From: Streptococcus parasanguinis
Lineage (GTDB): Bacteria; Bacillota; Bacilli; Lactobacillales; Streptococcaceae
Length of the DNA stretch: 64,000 nt
Direction: 5' to 3'
Assembly: GCF_901875555.1 (NCBI RefSeq)
Contig: NZ_CABFMD010000002.1
Location: forward strand, 1-64,000
Shown here piece after piece: positions 53,443 through 63,064 of the stretch; within the stretch, counting starts at the first letter, position 1, and every line of letters starts with the position of its first letter. The notes beneath the pieces were generated by a model. The model ran no database searches and was not told the origin of the DNA. It saw only the letters and a program-made list of their open reading frames with translations. A program made the position numbers and the translations under genes.

Positions 53443-53616
53443 CTAAATATCTAAATAATAGAGCGGCTTTCGTTTAATTTTTGAAAACAATCTTTCCGTT
53501 ACAGATAGTGTACTTGAACTGCCAAGTGAAATCACAATATCTATAACTTTTATTTTCTCTTAATAGTAAACCTCTATTATTACAAGCTCATTTGCGGTAA
53601 GATGAGTATAGGTCAT
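53443..53616 (-). pseudogene. IS30-family transposase remnant (N-terminal fragment)
   Basis: On the - strand ATG 53616, with AAAGGAA upstream, reads MTYTHLTANELVIIEVYY, then a TAA. The same frame resumes with EKIKVIDIVISLGSSSTLSV and ends at a TAG 58 codons in. The first part is the standard N-terminus of streptococcal IS30 transposases, and KV..I...LG.S..T..V follows the family's helix-turn-helix spacing. The catalytic DDE domain is gone. This sits in the 520-base gap between 53257 and 53778; apart from it and a terminator I see nothing else there. Confidence 0.55.
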
Positions 53617-53707
53617 TTATGTTAGTTCCTTTTAGTCAAATGTGGTGTTTATCTAAGCCTGACATAGATGGCTTTTTCTGTCTAGCTAAATTTTACAAAT
53701 TGAGTAT

Positions 53708-53746
53708 TAAAAAAAGTGAAAGAATCGACTGTCTTTCACTTTTTTA
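53708..53746 (-). terminator. Terminator of the ATP-grasp/esterase operon
   Basis: AAAAGTGAAAGA and TCTTTCACTTTT, a perfect 12-bp stem with A- and T-tracts on both sides. Confidence 0.85.
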
Positions 53747-53777
53747 CGTTCATTTTATAAGAAATATTTAAACGAGC

Positions 53778-54944
53778 TTATTGTTTTCGTTGACCGAAAT
53801 CGTGAATCATTTGTTCCAATTCTTCGCGACTTGGGGTCGTTAACATATAGAGGTAGTCTCCTTGCAATTCAGCAAAGGCTGCGGGCATATTCTTCTTCAC
53901 GCGGAATTGGTCTTTGTATTTGGCCAAGACTTCTTCTTCAGAAAGTTGATAGGCGGCGTTGGCACGACGGGATGTTGCCAAGCAATAGAGAGGCTCGAAG
54001 TTTGAGGCTGGGAATGGATCACCAGCTACAACATCCGCATACCCCTTGTATAGGTCAATTGAATGCGCGTAGTTATACACATCAATGGTAAAGCCACCTG
54101 CTGGACGGTTATTGTACTCGATCGCAATATAGTCATCGCCTTCACGGAAGAACTCAATATGGAAGAAACGTTCCTTCATGCCAAAAGTCTTGACGATGGA
54201 TTCACCGTATTGGCGTAGTTTTGGATCCATATCTTTTAGGACATAGTAAGAATTGTCCATCTTGTACAGAAGCAAGTCAAGCGGTGTGTAGGCATAATCA
54301 AAGGTTGTTGAAAAGACAATATTGCCATCGTGATCAATCAAACCATCAAAGGTACAAATCTCGCTAGAAGTGACAAATTTTTCGAAGAAGTAGACGGTAT
54401 GGCCATCCCATTCAGCTTTGAAATGATCGACATCTTCTGGTGTTTCAATTTTGAAGGTCGCTGCTGCTCCTACTCCATTGTCAGGTTTTGCGATCAACGG
54501 CAAGCCAATTTTTTTCACAGCTTTATCAATATCTTTTTCTGCTTTGACCACGGCTCCTGGAACGACTGGAACTCCTGCTTTTTTGAAGAGTTTCTTCATT
54601 TCAGATTTGAATTTTGTTTTCTTCAAGTCTTTTGGTTTGGCCCCAAAGACGTTGAATTGCTCCCGAAGTGCCGCATCCAATTCCAACCAATATTCATTGT
54701 GAGATTCAATGCGGTCGATTGGACCGTGTTTATAAAAGAGAAAGGCAACTGCACGTTTGACTTCATCCAGATTTTCCAAGTTTTCAACACGGAAATATTC
54801 TGTCAAACTCATGCGCAAAGGTTCATCTAATTGCTCGTATGGTTCTTGACCGATACCCAAGACAGTAATGCCTTTATTTGCAAGTTCAATGGTAAATTGT
54901 TGGAAATTTTGTGGGTAATAAGGTGAGATCACAATATAGTTCAT
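53778..54944 (-). CDS. ATP-grasp enzyme, carbamoyl-phosphate-synthase-L-like
   Basis: A 388-residue protein. Residues 1-100 form a pre-ATP-grasp domain (YIVISPYYPQNFQQFTIEL), and residues about 105-330 the ATP-grasp fold with LPLIAKPDNGVGAAATFKI (ATP loop) and FFHIEFFREGDDYIAIEYNNRPAGG (metal-binding Glu/Asn). These enzymes ligate a carboxylate to an amine or thiol. Last gene of a three-gene operon with two esterases; substrates unknown. Confidence 0.85.
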   Translation of the reverse strand: MNYIVISPYYPQNFQQFTIELANKGITVLGIGQEPYEQLDEPLRMSLTEYFRVENLENLDEVKRAVAFLFYKHGPIDRIESHNEYWLELDAALREQFNVFGAKPKDLKKTKFKSEMKKLFKKAGVPVVPGAVVKAEKDIDKAVKKIGLPLIAKPDNGVGAAATFKIETPEDVDHFKAEWDGHTVYFFEKFVTSSEICTFDGLIDHDGNIVFSTTFDYAYTPLDLLLYKMDNSYYVLKDMDPKLRQYGESIVKTFGMKERFFHIEFFREGDDYIAIEYNNRPAGGFTIDVYNYAHSIDLYKGYADVVAGDPFPASNFEPLYCLATSRRANAAYQLSEEEVLAKYKDQFRVKKNMPAAFAELQGDYLYMLTTPSREELEQMIHDFGQRKQ

Positions 54945-54963
54945 AATTGACTCCTTTTTGGCA

Positions 54964-55704
54964 TTAAAGATTCATTTGATCGAGGAAGTAAGGCATTTGC
55001 TTGCGCCACCATTCCCAGTCGTGGGCTACATCATAGCCCCATTCAGCGAACCAGGCAGGAATGTTTTTGTGATCGAAAGCTTCCTTTAGTTTATAGTAGG
55101 ATGGCAGACCATCTTGCTCCCAAGCGCCTAAACCGGTACAAACGACGATCTCTGCTTGACGATAGCGGTCAATAAACCAACCATCATTTTGATTCCAAAT
55201 ATAGTCAGATGGAGAATTTTGGTAGATCGCTTCATCTCCTCCAAAGTCACCAACAAAGAAACGGGCATCGTAGACACCACTCAAAGCAACAACTTTATTG
55301 AAAACATCTGGATGCTGCAAGAAGAAATTAAGCGCATGGTAGGCACCCATTGAGCAACCTGTTGTCATCATTGGATCAAACCAACCTGTTTTGTGCTTGA
55401 TAAAAGGAATGGCTTCTTGGATAACGTACCTTTCATAAGCTCGGTGCATTTCTGCTCGATCATGAGGATTCTTCCAGTCACACAGCCAGCTTTCGCTGTC
55501 CACACTTGATAAGGTAAAAAATTGAATGCGTCCTTCTTCGATAAAGCGAGCACAGGCATCAATCATGCCGAAGTCATAGTATTCGTTGTGACTACCACCT
55601 GAGGAGGCAAAGACCACTACAGGAATCCCTGCATGTCCATAACGGTTTAGATACATTTCGCGGTTAAGTTGGCCACTCCAGTGGCTTAAATGTTCAATAT
55701 TCAT
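54964..55704 (-). CDS. Esterase-family alpha/beta hydrolase
   Basis: A 246-residue esterase-D-like hydrolase. FASSGGSHNEYYDFGMID near the N-terminus, nucleophile elbow TTGCSMGAYHALNFF (Ser about 118), ending GYDVAHDWEWWRKQMPYFL with catalytic His. Middle gene of the operon, 19 bases before the ATP-grasp gene and 39 after the other esterase. Substrate unknown. Confidence 0.83.
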   Translation of the reverse strand: MNIEHLSHWSGQLNREMYLNRYGHAGIPVVVFASSGGSHNEYYDFGMIDACARFIEEGRIQFFTLSSVDSESWLCDWKNPHDRAEMHRAYERYVIQEAIPFIKHKTGWFDPMMTTGCSMGAYHALNFFLQHPDVFNKVVALSGVYDARFFVGDFGGDEAIYQNSPSDYIWNQNDGWFIDRYRQAEIVVCTGLGAWEQDGLPSYYKLKEAFDHKNIPAWFAEWGYDVAHDWEWWRKQMPYFLDQMNL

Positions 55705-55743
55705 AAGTTTCCTTCTTTCTCTGATAGGATGTGCGAGAGAGGG

Positions 55744-56571
55744 TTAATCCCAGTTCTCAGCTAAAAATCGAAGACAATCCGGTAAATTCTCTGCCCAGGC
55801 CAATTCATGGTGAACTGCACCTGATTGAATCCGTATGGAAATATTTTCTAAAGCTACCCCTTGTTGGATAATATCATGGTAATAGCGCAGAGACGAATCG
55901 ATATAGGCCTGCTTGATATTTCCTGCCATCAGGGTCTTATCTGTATCATCGGCTTCTTCTGTACCCACATAAATGTAAATGCGCTGATCGCTATACAATT
56001 TTTTGCGCTTAATATAGTGGTCAAAGGCTTCTTGGTGCAGCCAGTTGGCCGATGAGAAGACTCCCAGACAACCGATCTGATCTTGGTATTCTAAGCCGAG
56101 AAATTGGGTGATATTGCCTCCTAGAGACGAGCCAATCATAGCTGTATGCTCTCGGTCTGAAAGGGTACGATATTCTTGATCGATAAAAGGTTTGACCACT
56201 TCCATAACAAACTCTCCGTACTCGACACCCTTGCCACCAAATTGCATGCCAGGAATATTGGATTCCTTGTACTTCCAGGCAGAGTATTCGTTCATCCGTT
56301 GGAAACCATCGTTATCAATCGCAACGACAATCATACGACTAATATCAGGATTGCGCTTGATGGCTGGAATCACCTTCCAGGAATGACCTGCGTAGGCTTC
56401 CTTGCTATAGAGAACATTCTGGCCATCATGAAAATAGACAACAGGATAGCGTCGATCGGTATCTGTTTCATAATTCTTGGGCAATAGAACCCGAACACGA
56501 CGGAGTTTTCCGGTATAAGGCACTTTCAACTCGTGTGTCTTCATATCTAAATAAAAATAGGATTTGTTCAT
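55744..56571 (-). CDS. Esterase-family alpha/beta hydrolase
   Basis: A 275-residue esterase with an N-terminal beta segment (LKVPYTGKLRRVRVLLPKNY), PVVYFHDGQNV, nucleophile elbow MIGSSLGGNIT (Ser about 146) and C-terminal AVHHELAWAENLP with catalytic His. Resembles enterochelin-esterase-like hydrolases. First gene of the operon; different in sequence from the next esterase. The ribosome site is weak (AGAGAG at a distance). Confidence 0.83.
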   Translation of the reverse strand: MNKSYFYLDMKTHELKVPYTGKLRRVRVLLPKNYETDTDRRYPVVYFHDGQNVLYSKEAYAGHSWKVIPAIKRNPDISRMIVVAIDNDGFQRMNEYSAWKYKESNIPGMQFGGKGVEYGEFVMEVVKPFIDQEYRTLSDREHTAMIGSSLGGNITQFLGLEYQDQIGCLGVFSSANWLHQEAFDHYIKRKKLYSDQRIYIYVGTEEADDTDKTLMAGNIKQAYIDSSLRYYHDIIQQGVALENISIRIQSGAVHHELAWAENLPDCLRFLAENWD

Positions 56572-56605
56572 TGTCAGAAAACTCTCTATATTCTAAATTT
56601 TACTT

Positions 56606-56611
56606 ATTATA
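56606..56611 (-). promoter_or_regulatory. Extended -10 of the esterase operon
   Basis: On the - strand TGGTATAAT, 35 bases before the ATG. Confidence 0.55.
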
Positions 56612-56659
56612 CCATTTTTAGAAGAAAAAGTCTGGATTTCTCCAAACTTTTTCCATTCT

Positions 56660-57997
56660 TTAGCGATTTTCCATAAAATCAGCCAAATCAGTCAACGAAC
56701 GTTCGGCAATTTTCTCATAACGTTCTTTCTTATCCCGAATGCGTTGCCCTTCCAGCTCCTTGATGATTCCAAAGTTAACATTCATCGGTTGGAAATGCTT
56801 GCTATCGGCATGAGTGATATAGTGGGCCAGACTTCCGATGGCTGTTGTTTCTGGGAAAATGGCTGCTTCTTCTCCTTTAAAGAGGCGAGCTGCATTGATC
56901 CCAGCTACCAAACCTGAGGCAGCGGATTCAACATAGCCTTCCACTCCAGTCATTTGACCTGCAAAGAAGAGGTTAGATTGTTTCTTCGAACGGTAAGTTT
57001 GCTCGAGGAGATTTGGCGAGTCCATGTAAGAATTACGGTGCATGACGCCATATCTCACAAACTCCGCATTTTCCAAACCTGGAATCATTTGGAAGACCCG
57101 TTTTTGTTCGCCCCATTTGAGATGCGTTTGGAAACCAACGATATTGTAGAGACTTCCTGCTGCATTGTCTTGGCGAAGCTGAACGACTGCGTATGGGGTC
57201 TTAAACTCCCCATCACGAGGGCCTTTATAATCATCTGGGTATTCGAGTCCGACTGGCTTCATAGGACCATAGAGCATGGTTTTGATGCCTCGTTTGGCCA
57301 TGACTTCAATGGGCATACAGCCTTCGAAATACTTTTCTTTTTCAAAAGAGTTGAGTGGGGCTTCTTCCGCATTGACCAAGGCCTCATGGAAATCCATGAA
57401 CTCTTGTTTGGTCATTGGGCAGTTGAGATAAGCTGCTTCTCCCTTGTCATAGCGTGATTTGAGATAAACCTTGTCCATATCGACAGTATTGACATCGATG
57501 ATCGGAGCCGCTGCATCGTAGAAATAGAAGCCATCCCCACCATTGAGCGCGTGGATCTTTTCCGCCAAGGCATCGCTGGTTAGAGGACCCGTTGCGACCA
57601 CTGTGATAGCGTCTGTTGGTAATTCCGTAATTTCATCGCGAATGACTTCGATGAGCGGGTGTTGAGATACCTTCTCTGTCACTCGATTAGCAAAGCCTTC
57701 CCGGTCCACTGCCAGTGCTCCACCAGCCGGAACTCGAGTTGCTTCTGCTGCTTCAAGGATGACCGAACCTAGACGACGCATTTCTTCTTTGAGAAGGCCA
57801 ACGGCATTGGTTAACGAATCCCCACGAAGAGAGTTGGAACACACTAGTTCCGCAAAATTGTCTGTTTTGTGTTGCGGAGTGGATTTGACCCCACGCATTT
57901 CATAAAGCTTCACCGGGATTCCCTGTTGGGAAATCTGATAAGCTGCTTCTGAGCCAGCAAGACCCGCACCGATAACATTGATATAAGATTGAGACAT
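56660..57997 (-). CDS. trmFO: Methylenetetrahydrofolate--tRNA (uracil-5-)-methyltransferase
   Basis: A 445-residue folate/FAD-dependent enzyme making m5U54 in tRNA. FAD motif [17 protein letters not shown] at the start, [11 protein letters not shown] with conserved cysteine near 50, and [25 protein letters not shown] near 340. The open frame extends 24 codons upstream, but ATG 57997, with AAAGAGG 10 bases before it, gives the family's standard start and length. TGGTATAAT at 58095-58103 is the likely promoter. Confidence 0.95.
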   Translation of the reverse strand: MSQSYINVIGAGLAGSEAAYQISQQGIPVKLYEMRGVKSTPQHKTDNFAELVCSNSLRGDSLTNAVGLLKEEMRRLGSVILEAAEATRVPAGGALAVDREGFANRVTEKVSQHPLIEVIRDEITELPTDAITVVATGPLTSDALAEKIHALNGGDGFYFYDAAAPIIDVNTVDMDKVYLKSRYDKGEAAYLNCPMTKQEFMDFHEALVNAEEAPLNSFEKEKYFEGCMPIEVMAKRGIKTMLYGPMKPVGLEYPDDYKGPRDGEFKTPYAVVQLRQDNAAGSLYNIVGFQTHLKWGEQKRVFQMIPGLENAEFVRYGVMHRNSYMDSPNLLEQTYRSKKQSNLFFAGQMTGVEGYVESAASGLVAGINAARLFKGEEAAIFPETTAIGSLAHYITHADSKHFQPMNVNFGIIKELEGQRIRDKKERYEKIAERSLTDLADFMENR

Positions 57998-58111
57998 GAC
58001 ACTAATACCTCTTTGGGTGAAAACTAAGGCCAGATTAAAACAAGCCACTGGACTGTTAGACACCCACAAATCTTTCTAATTTTCTACTTGGTCCATTATA
58101 CCAAAAAGGGC

Positions 58112-58145
58112 ATAAAAAAGACAGGGAGGCTTTTCCTTCCTGTCT
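58112..58145 (-). terminator. Terminator of topA
   Basis: GACAGG and CCTGTC with further inner pairing, then TTTTTT on the - strand. Between this and the topA stop lie three AGACATT words, two of them forming AATGTCT/AGACATT (58150-58171). Confidence 0.75.
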
Positions 58146-58214
58146 AATGAATGTCTATTCTAACAGACATTTATAAAAATTGCCGTTATAATAGACATTG
58201 AATCATTTAAAAGA

Positions 58215-60302
58215 TTATTTCACTTTTTCTTCTTCGTAGTCACCGTTGCTACAAACGACCTGTTTGCCACCGCCACGGACTTTCTTTTCAACTAAGTAAT
58301 GACCACATTTTGGACAGTCACGGCCAATTGGCTTATCCCAAGAGGTAAATTCACACTCTGGATAGCGATTGCATCCGTAGAAGATACGGTTGCGCTTGGT
58401 TTTACGCTCGATGATTTGTCCCTGGTGACAGTTTGGACACTCCACCCCGATTTCTTTGACAATGGCCTGAGTATGACGACAATCTGGGAAATTACTACAA
58501 GCATAGAACTTACCAAAACGTCCTAATTTAATCACCATCGGGCTGCCACAGACTTCACAATCAAAACCAGCTGGTTCATCTTTGATTTGGATTTTTTCCA
58601 TCTCTTCTTCAGCCTTTGCGACTTCTTTAGAGAATGGTTTATAGAAACTGTCAATGACTTTTTGCCACTCTTCCTTTCCGAGTTCAACATCATCGAGTTT
58701 CCCTTCCATCTCAGCTGTGAAGGTCACATTGACAATATCTGGGAAGAATTCAACAATCAGTTTATTAACGATCTCCCCTAATTCCGTTGGTTCAAATCGT
58801 TTGGCTACCAATTTCACATAATAGCGTTTTTGAATGGTCTCAATCGTCGGAGCATAGGTAGATGGACGCCCCACTCCGTTTTCTTCTAAAGTCTTGATCA
58901 AGGTTGCTTCAGAATATCGAGCAGGTGGTTGGGTATAGTGTTGCTCAGGCTTGCTATTGACCTGCTTAACGATATCACCTTCTACCATATCCGGCAACAT
59001 CTTGTTCTTATCTGAATCGTTATAAATCGCCAAATAACCATCAAACTTCACCTGGCTTCCATTCGCAGTGTATTGTACGCCATTTTGACCTATACGGACA
59101 TTCATCGTATCAAAGACAGCAGCTGTCATTTGACTAGCTACAAAGCGATTCCAAATCAAGGTATAGAGCTTCAATTGATCCTTGTCCAAGTATTTAGCAA
59201 TGCTCTCAGGAGTATTGAAGACGCTAGACGGACGAATGGCTTCGTGGGCATCTTGAGCACCGGAAGCATTTTTCACGCGACTTCCATGCTTAGAATATTT
59301 CTCACCGAAGCGATCCACGATAAAGTTAGCTGCCTCGTTTTGCGCAACCGGACTGATCCGTGTGGAATCGGTACGCATATAAGTAATCAAACCTTGAACG
59401 CCAGAGCCGATGTTAATCCCTTCGTACAATTGCTGGGCAACCATCATGGTCTTGCGTGTACGGAAGTTAATCTTATTGGCTGCATCCATCTGCATAGAAG
59501 AGGTGGTATAAGGAAGGGGTGCATTGCGACGACGCTCTTTCTTCTCCACCTTTTCAACTGTAAAATCTTTGCCATCTAAGCGCTCAAGGACAGCTTTGAC
59601 CTCTTCATTGGTGTTGAGCTTCATCTTCTTCCCATTGATCCCGTAGAAGCTAGCTTGAAATTGTTTGGTCCCCTTTTTGAAGACGCCATCGATGGTCCAG
59701 TATTCTTCCGGCTTAAAATCATTAATTTCATTTTCGCGATCAATGATTAATTTGAGAGCCACAGATTGCACGCGCCCTGCAGAAAGTCCTTTTTTGACCT
59801 TTTTCCAAAGAATAGGCGAGATAGAATATCCTACAATCCGATCCAAGACACGACGTGCTTGTTGGGCATCAACCAAATCCATATCGATTTGACGCGGTTC
59901 TTTAAAGGCATTTTTAACGGCATCCTTGGTAATTTCGTTAAAGACCACACGGTTCTTTTCACCTGCATCCAAATTTAAAATATGAGCCAAGTGCCATGAA
60001 ATAGCTTCTCCTTCACGGTCCGGGTCACTTGCTAAAAAGACTTGCTTGGCCTTTTTAGCTTCTTTTTTCAAATCATTGATCAAGGGACCTTTTCCGCGAA
60101 TATTGATATATTCCGGTTCATAGTTATTGTCGAAGTCAATCGACATGGTTGATTTTTTCAGGTCCCGAATATGGCCCACACTGGCCATGACTTTATAGTT
60201 ACGCCCAAGGTATTTCTCGATTGTTTTGGCCTTTGCAGGAGACTCCACAATTACCAAATTTTTCTTGGTTGTACTACTTTTCCTTTTCGTTTTTGTTACC
60301 AC
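58215..60302 (-). CDS. topA: DNA topoisomerase I
   Basis: A 695-residue type IA topoisomerase relaxing negative supercoils. TOPRIM region [18 protein letters not shown] and [10 protein letters not shown]; catalytic Tyr in [12 protein letters not shown] around residue 300; three C-terminal zinc ribbons (CEVCG...CSNFPDC, CPNCHQG...CNRYPEC, CPKCGHY...). GTG start at 60302 with AGAGGGA 7 bases upstream; no in-frame ATG is available before the TOPRIM domain. Confidence 0.96.
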   Translation of the reverse strand: MVTKTKRKSSTTKKNLVIVESPAKAKTIEKYLGRNYKVMASVGHIRDLKKSTMSIDFDNNYEPEYINIRGKGPLINDLKKEAKKAKQVFLASDPDREGEAISWHLAHILNLDAGEKNRVVFNEITKDAVKNAFKEPRQIDMDLVDAQQARRVLDRIVGYSISPILWKKVKKGLSAGRVQSVALKLIIDRENEINDFKPEEYWTIDGVFKKGTKQFQASFYGINGKKMKLNTNEEVKAVLERLDGKDFTVEKVEKKERRRNAPLPYTTSSMQMDAANKINFRTRKTMMVAQQLYEGINIGSGVQGLITYMRTDSTRISPVAQNEAANFIVDRFGEKYSKHGSRVKNASGAQDAHEAIRPSSVFNTPESIAKYLDKDQLKLYTLIWNRFVASQMTAAVFDTMNVRIGQNGVQYTANGSQVKFDGYLAIYNDSDKNKMLPDMVEGDIVKQVNSKPEQHYTQPPARYSEATLIKTLEENGVGRPSTYAPTIETIQKRYYVKLVAKRFEPTELGEIVNKLIVEFFPDIVNVTFTAEMEGKLDDVELGKEEWQKVIDSFYKPFSKEVAKAEEEMEKIQIKDEPAGFDCEVCGSPMVIKLGRFGKFYACSNFPDCRHTQAIVKEIGVECPNCHQGQIIERKTKRNRIFYGCNRYPECEFTSWDKPIGRDCPKCGHYLVEKKVRGGGKQVVCSNGDYEEEKVK

Positions 60303-60388
60303 GTTTTATCCCTCTGTAATGTATAAATCTCATTGAGTTTAATACATTTTGAGAAAGATGTCAACTAGGAACTTCTCCTATAGGAAAA

Positions 60389-61237
60389 TCACAATTCGTA
60401 TTTCAATTCATCAAGAATGTCCTGACCCGATGTGACAAGCTTTGCGCCTTCTTGAATCAAGTGATGGCAACCTGCAGATTTTCCATCTAAAATATTTCCT
60501 GGAATAGCAAAGACATCCCGTCCTTCCTCCATGGCACGCTCACAAGTAATTAAACTTCCTGAACGAAGTCGTGCCTCTGCCACAATCACAGCCTGACAGA
60601 GTCCTGCAATGATGCGATTTCTCTCTGGAAAATGGAACTTCAAAGGGGCCTGTCCTGGTCCATACTCGCTCAAGACAAGATGGTGTTCGCTCATGTGTGT
60701 CTGTAATCTTTGATTGCTCTTAGGATAGAAAATACCCAGTCCTGTCCCAATAACCCCGATCGTCTTGCCACCATTTCTTATGCAGGCATAATGGGCGGTT
60801 GCGTCGATCCCTTTTGCAAGGCCACTGACCACCACCAGCTGATTTTCTAGTTCCTGGATAATCTTTTCGACTGATTTTACTCCTTCCCTGCTCGTCTCCC
60901 TGGCTCCTACTACTGCTATTTTCGGTTCTGCTAACAAATTCAGATTTCCTTGGTAAAAGAGTAAAACAGGGGGATTGTAGATCTGCATCAATGATTCTGG
61001 ATAGTTTGAATCAAAAATGGACAGGGAGGGAAAACGTCCAAATTCCGTTCGCAAATGCTCCTCATCAAGCTGCCGGTATTGTTCCACAAACCGAATAATA
61101 CTGCGGCAACGTGCAATTTTTGCCATTTCTTCTAGAGGAGGGAGAGGTTCTCCTTCCTGACAAATTGCTAAAATTCTCAAGACCTGTTCATTCGTCAATC
61201 CTGCTGCTTTTAATTTATAAATTTCAAATGATTCCAT
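60389..61237 (-). CDS. dprA: DNA processing protein DprA
   Basis: A 282-residue protein that loads RecA onto single-stranded DNA taken up in transformation and, in pneumococcus, shuts off competence. Extended Rossmann core: PKIAVVGARETSREGVKSVE, VVSGLAKGIDATAHYA, GTGLGIFYPKSN, FHFPERNRIIAGL and SGSLITCERAMEEGRDVFAIPG. I chose ATG 61237; the GTG two codons earlier lies inside the ribosome site GAGGTG. A ComX box lies 28 bases upstream, so it is a late competence gene. Confidence 0.95.
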   Translation of the reverse strand: MESFEIYKLKAAGLTNEQVLRILAICQEGEPLPPLEEMAKIARCRSIIRFVEQYRQLDEEHLRTEFGRFPSLSIFDSNYPESLMQIYNPPVLLFYQGNLNLLAEPKIAVVGARETSREGVKSVEKIIQELENQLVVVSGLAKGIDATAHYACIRNGGKTIGVIGTGLGIFYPKSNQRLQTHMSEHHLVLSEYGPGQAPLKFHFPERNRIIAGLCQAVIVAEARLRSGSLITCERAMEEGRDVFAIPGNILDGKSAGCHHLIQEGAKLVTSGQDILDELKYEL

Positions 61238-61264
61238 AGTCACCTCTTTGTTTTCTCACTTATT

Positions 61265-61272
61265 TATTCGTA
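61265..61272 (-). promoter_or_regulatory. ComX (SigX) cin-box of dprA
   Basis: On the - strand TACGAATA, the core recognised by the competence sigma factor ComX, 28 bases before the dprA ATG and right behind the rnhB terminator. Confidence 0.85.
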
Positions 61273-61281
61273 AAAGAAATG

Positions 61282-61311
61282 AAAAAAAGCTCTATTTCTA
61301 GAACCTTTTTT
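61282..61311 (-). terminator. Terminator of rnhB
   Basis: On the - strand AAAAAAGGTTCTA-GAAA-TAGAGCTTTTTTT, a stem with minor mismatches. It separates rnhB from dprA, leaving dprA dependent on its cin-box. Confidence 0.7.
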
Positions 61312-61346
61312 GTTTGAAGTGATAGAACAATGCTGGTACACAGTTT

Positions 61347-62114
61347 TTAATCCTCAAATATTGATTCGACAGGTTCAAATGAACGCCGATGGATAGGCGT
61401 CACTCCCAGCTTGTGGAGACCAGCAAGGTGGTTGGCCGTCCCATAGCCAGCATTCTGCGCAAAATCATAGCCTGGATATACTCGATCAAACTCTTCCATC
61501 ATCTGATCCCGAGTCACCTTTGCTACGATGGAGGCTGCTGCGATGGATAAGGAATTGGCGTCTCCTTTAATAATACTGGTCTGAGGAATTGCAAGATCCA
61601 ATTTCATGGCGTCGATCAAAAGATGCTGTGGTTGAGGATCTAATTGACCAATGGCCTCCATCATGGCTAGTTTCGTCGCTTCATAGATATTGACCTGGTC
61701 AATCACTTGATTGTCCTTAACGCCGATACCGATCGCAATAGCTTCTTGGAGCACAGCCTCATAGATTTTCTTATGTTTGGACTTTGGAATTTTCTTACTA
61801 TCGTTGAGGCCGGGAATCTTACAAGCTTTCGGCAAGATCACGGCAGCCGCAACAACTGGTCCGGCTAACGGACCACGTCCCACTTCGTCAATACCAGCAA
61901 TGAGGTTGATTCCCTGCTCATTGAGTTCTTTTTCATAGGCTAGCATTTTTTCTAAACGAAGATCTTCATCTAGGGTCTTTTGAATCTCTTTTTTTCGCTT
62001 TGCGACCGCTTGGATAACACCAGATCGACCGTCCTTTTCCAATTCAGCAAAGAATGGATCGTTTAACTGGCGGATGAGAGCTAATTTTTCTTTAATTTCC
62101 TTAATCGTTGCCAT
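61347..62114 (-). CDS. rnhB: Ribonuclease HII
   Basis: A 255-residue RNase HII removing ribonucleotides from DNA. Catalytic core [15 protein letters not shown] (Asp, Glu near residue 78), [10 protein letters not shown] and [14 protein letters not shown]. An N-terminal extension of about 70 residues is typical of the streptococcal form. ATG 62114 is preferred over the TTG one codon earlier; GGGGA lies upstream. The start overlaps rbgA by 14 bases. Confidence 0.95.
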   Translation of the reverse strand: MATIKEIKEKLALIRQLNDPFFAELEKDGRSGVIQAVAKRKKEIQKTLDEDLRLEKMLAYEKELNEQGINLIAGIDEVGRGPLAGPVVAAAVILPKACKIPGLNDSKKIPKSKHKKIYEAVLQEAIAIGIGVKDNQVIDQVNIYEATKLAMMEAIGQLDPQPQHLLIDAMKLDLAIPQTSIIKGDANSLSIAAASIVAKVTRDQMMEEFDRVYPGYDFAQNAGYGTANHLAGLHKLGVTPIHRRSFEPVESIFED

Positions 62115-62952
62115 CAATTTCCCCTACGCGATCCAGCGTATACCGTCCCAATTTCCCATCACGAACATCCTTAACAAAGAGTTGGTAAAAACGGTCGTAA
62201 TCGTCTCGAAAGCCTAATTTTTGAGTCATTTCCATAATGATTTCAGGCGCTTCTTGCTCCAGATTCATTTGTTTATAGCGATCTTTCAAAACTTCTGGAT
62301 AATGGTCTTTGAAATAGTTAAGACCAAAGATGGTCACTTCATCCATTGGAAGCAACTGGTCCTTGATGGCTCCTGTTAAGGCCAGTTTTAAGGCTACTTC
62401 TTCATCCTCAAACTTAGGCCAGAGAATCCCTGGTGTATCCAAGATTTCAAGGTCCTTATTGGTTTTCAACCATTGTTGTCCCTTGGTCACCCCTGGTTTA
62501 TTCCCAACGACGGCGATCTTTTTCCCTGCTAAGCGGTTCATCAGCGTTGACTTCCCAGCATTTGGAATCCCAATAATCATGGTCCGAAGGGTTTCAATCT
62601 GAATCCCACGTTCCTTTTGACGAGCAATTTTATCTGCCATCAAGCTCTTAGCAGCATCTGTGACCTTCTTAACCGTCGATTGCTCTTTGGAGTTGATCGC
62701 CAAGGTTTTGAGTCCTTGCGATTCAAAATAGTCCTGCCATTCTTTTGTTGCCACAGGATCTGCCAGGTCTACCTTGTTCAAAATCATCAATTTAGGCTTC
62801 TCACCAACAATTTTTGTCAACATGGGATTTTGGCTTGATAGGGGCAAACGAGCATCTACCAAAATCGTCACAAAATCCACAAATTTCAAATTTTCTTGTA
62901 CTTGTCTTCTAGCTTTGGACATGTGTCCAGGAAACCATTGAATAGTCGCCAT
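62101..62952 (-). CDS. rbgA: Ribosome biogenesis GTPase YlqF/RbgA
   Basis: A 283-residue circularly permuted GTPase for late 50S assembly. Motif order is G4 (LNKVDLAD, near 60), G1 (GIPNAGKST, near 130), G3 (DTPG, near 175), confirming the permutation. ATG 62952 follows GGAAAGGAAG; the longer frame's N-terminus would lie in that ribosome site. First gene of rbgA-rnhB; TGGTATAAT at 62985-62993 is the probable promoter. Confidence 0.95.
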   Translation of the reverse strand: MATIQWFPGHMSKARRQVQENLKFVDFVTILVDARLPLSSQNPMLTKIVGEKPKLMILNKVDLADPVATKEWQDYFESQGLKTLAINSKEQSTVKKVTDAAKSLMADKIARQKERGIQIETLRTMIIGIPNAGKSTLMNRLAGKKIAVVGNKPGVTKGQQWLKTNKDLEILDTPGILWPKFEDEEVALKLALTGAIKDQLLPMDEVTIFGLNYFKDHYPEVLKDRYKQMNLEQEAPEIIMEMTQKLGFRDDYDRFYQLFVKDVRDGKLGRYTLDRVGEIDGND

Positions 62953-63028
62953 AATCTCACTTCCTTTCCAGTTCAATCTCCTCTATTATACCATGTTTTC
63001 TAGAATTCTCAGCTTTAAATGAGAACAC

Positions 63029-63062
63029 AAAAAATGAAGCTACCTAGGTAACTTCATTTTTG
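63029..63062 (-). terminator. Terminator of the partial extracytoplasmic protein gene
   Basis: AAAAATGAAG-C-TACC / GGTA-A-CTTCATTTTT with A/T tracts on both sides, directly after the stop codon on the - strand. Confidence 0.85.
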
Positions 63063-63064
63063 CA

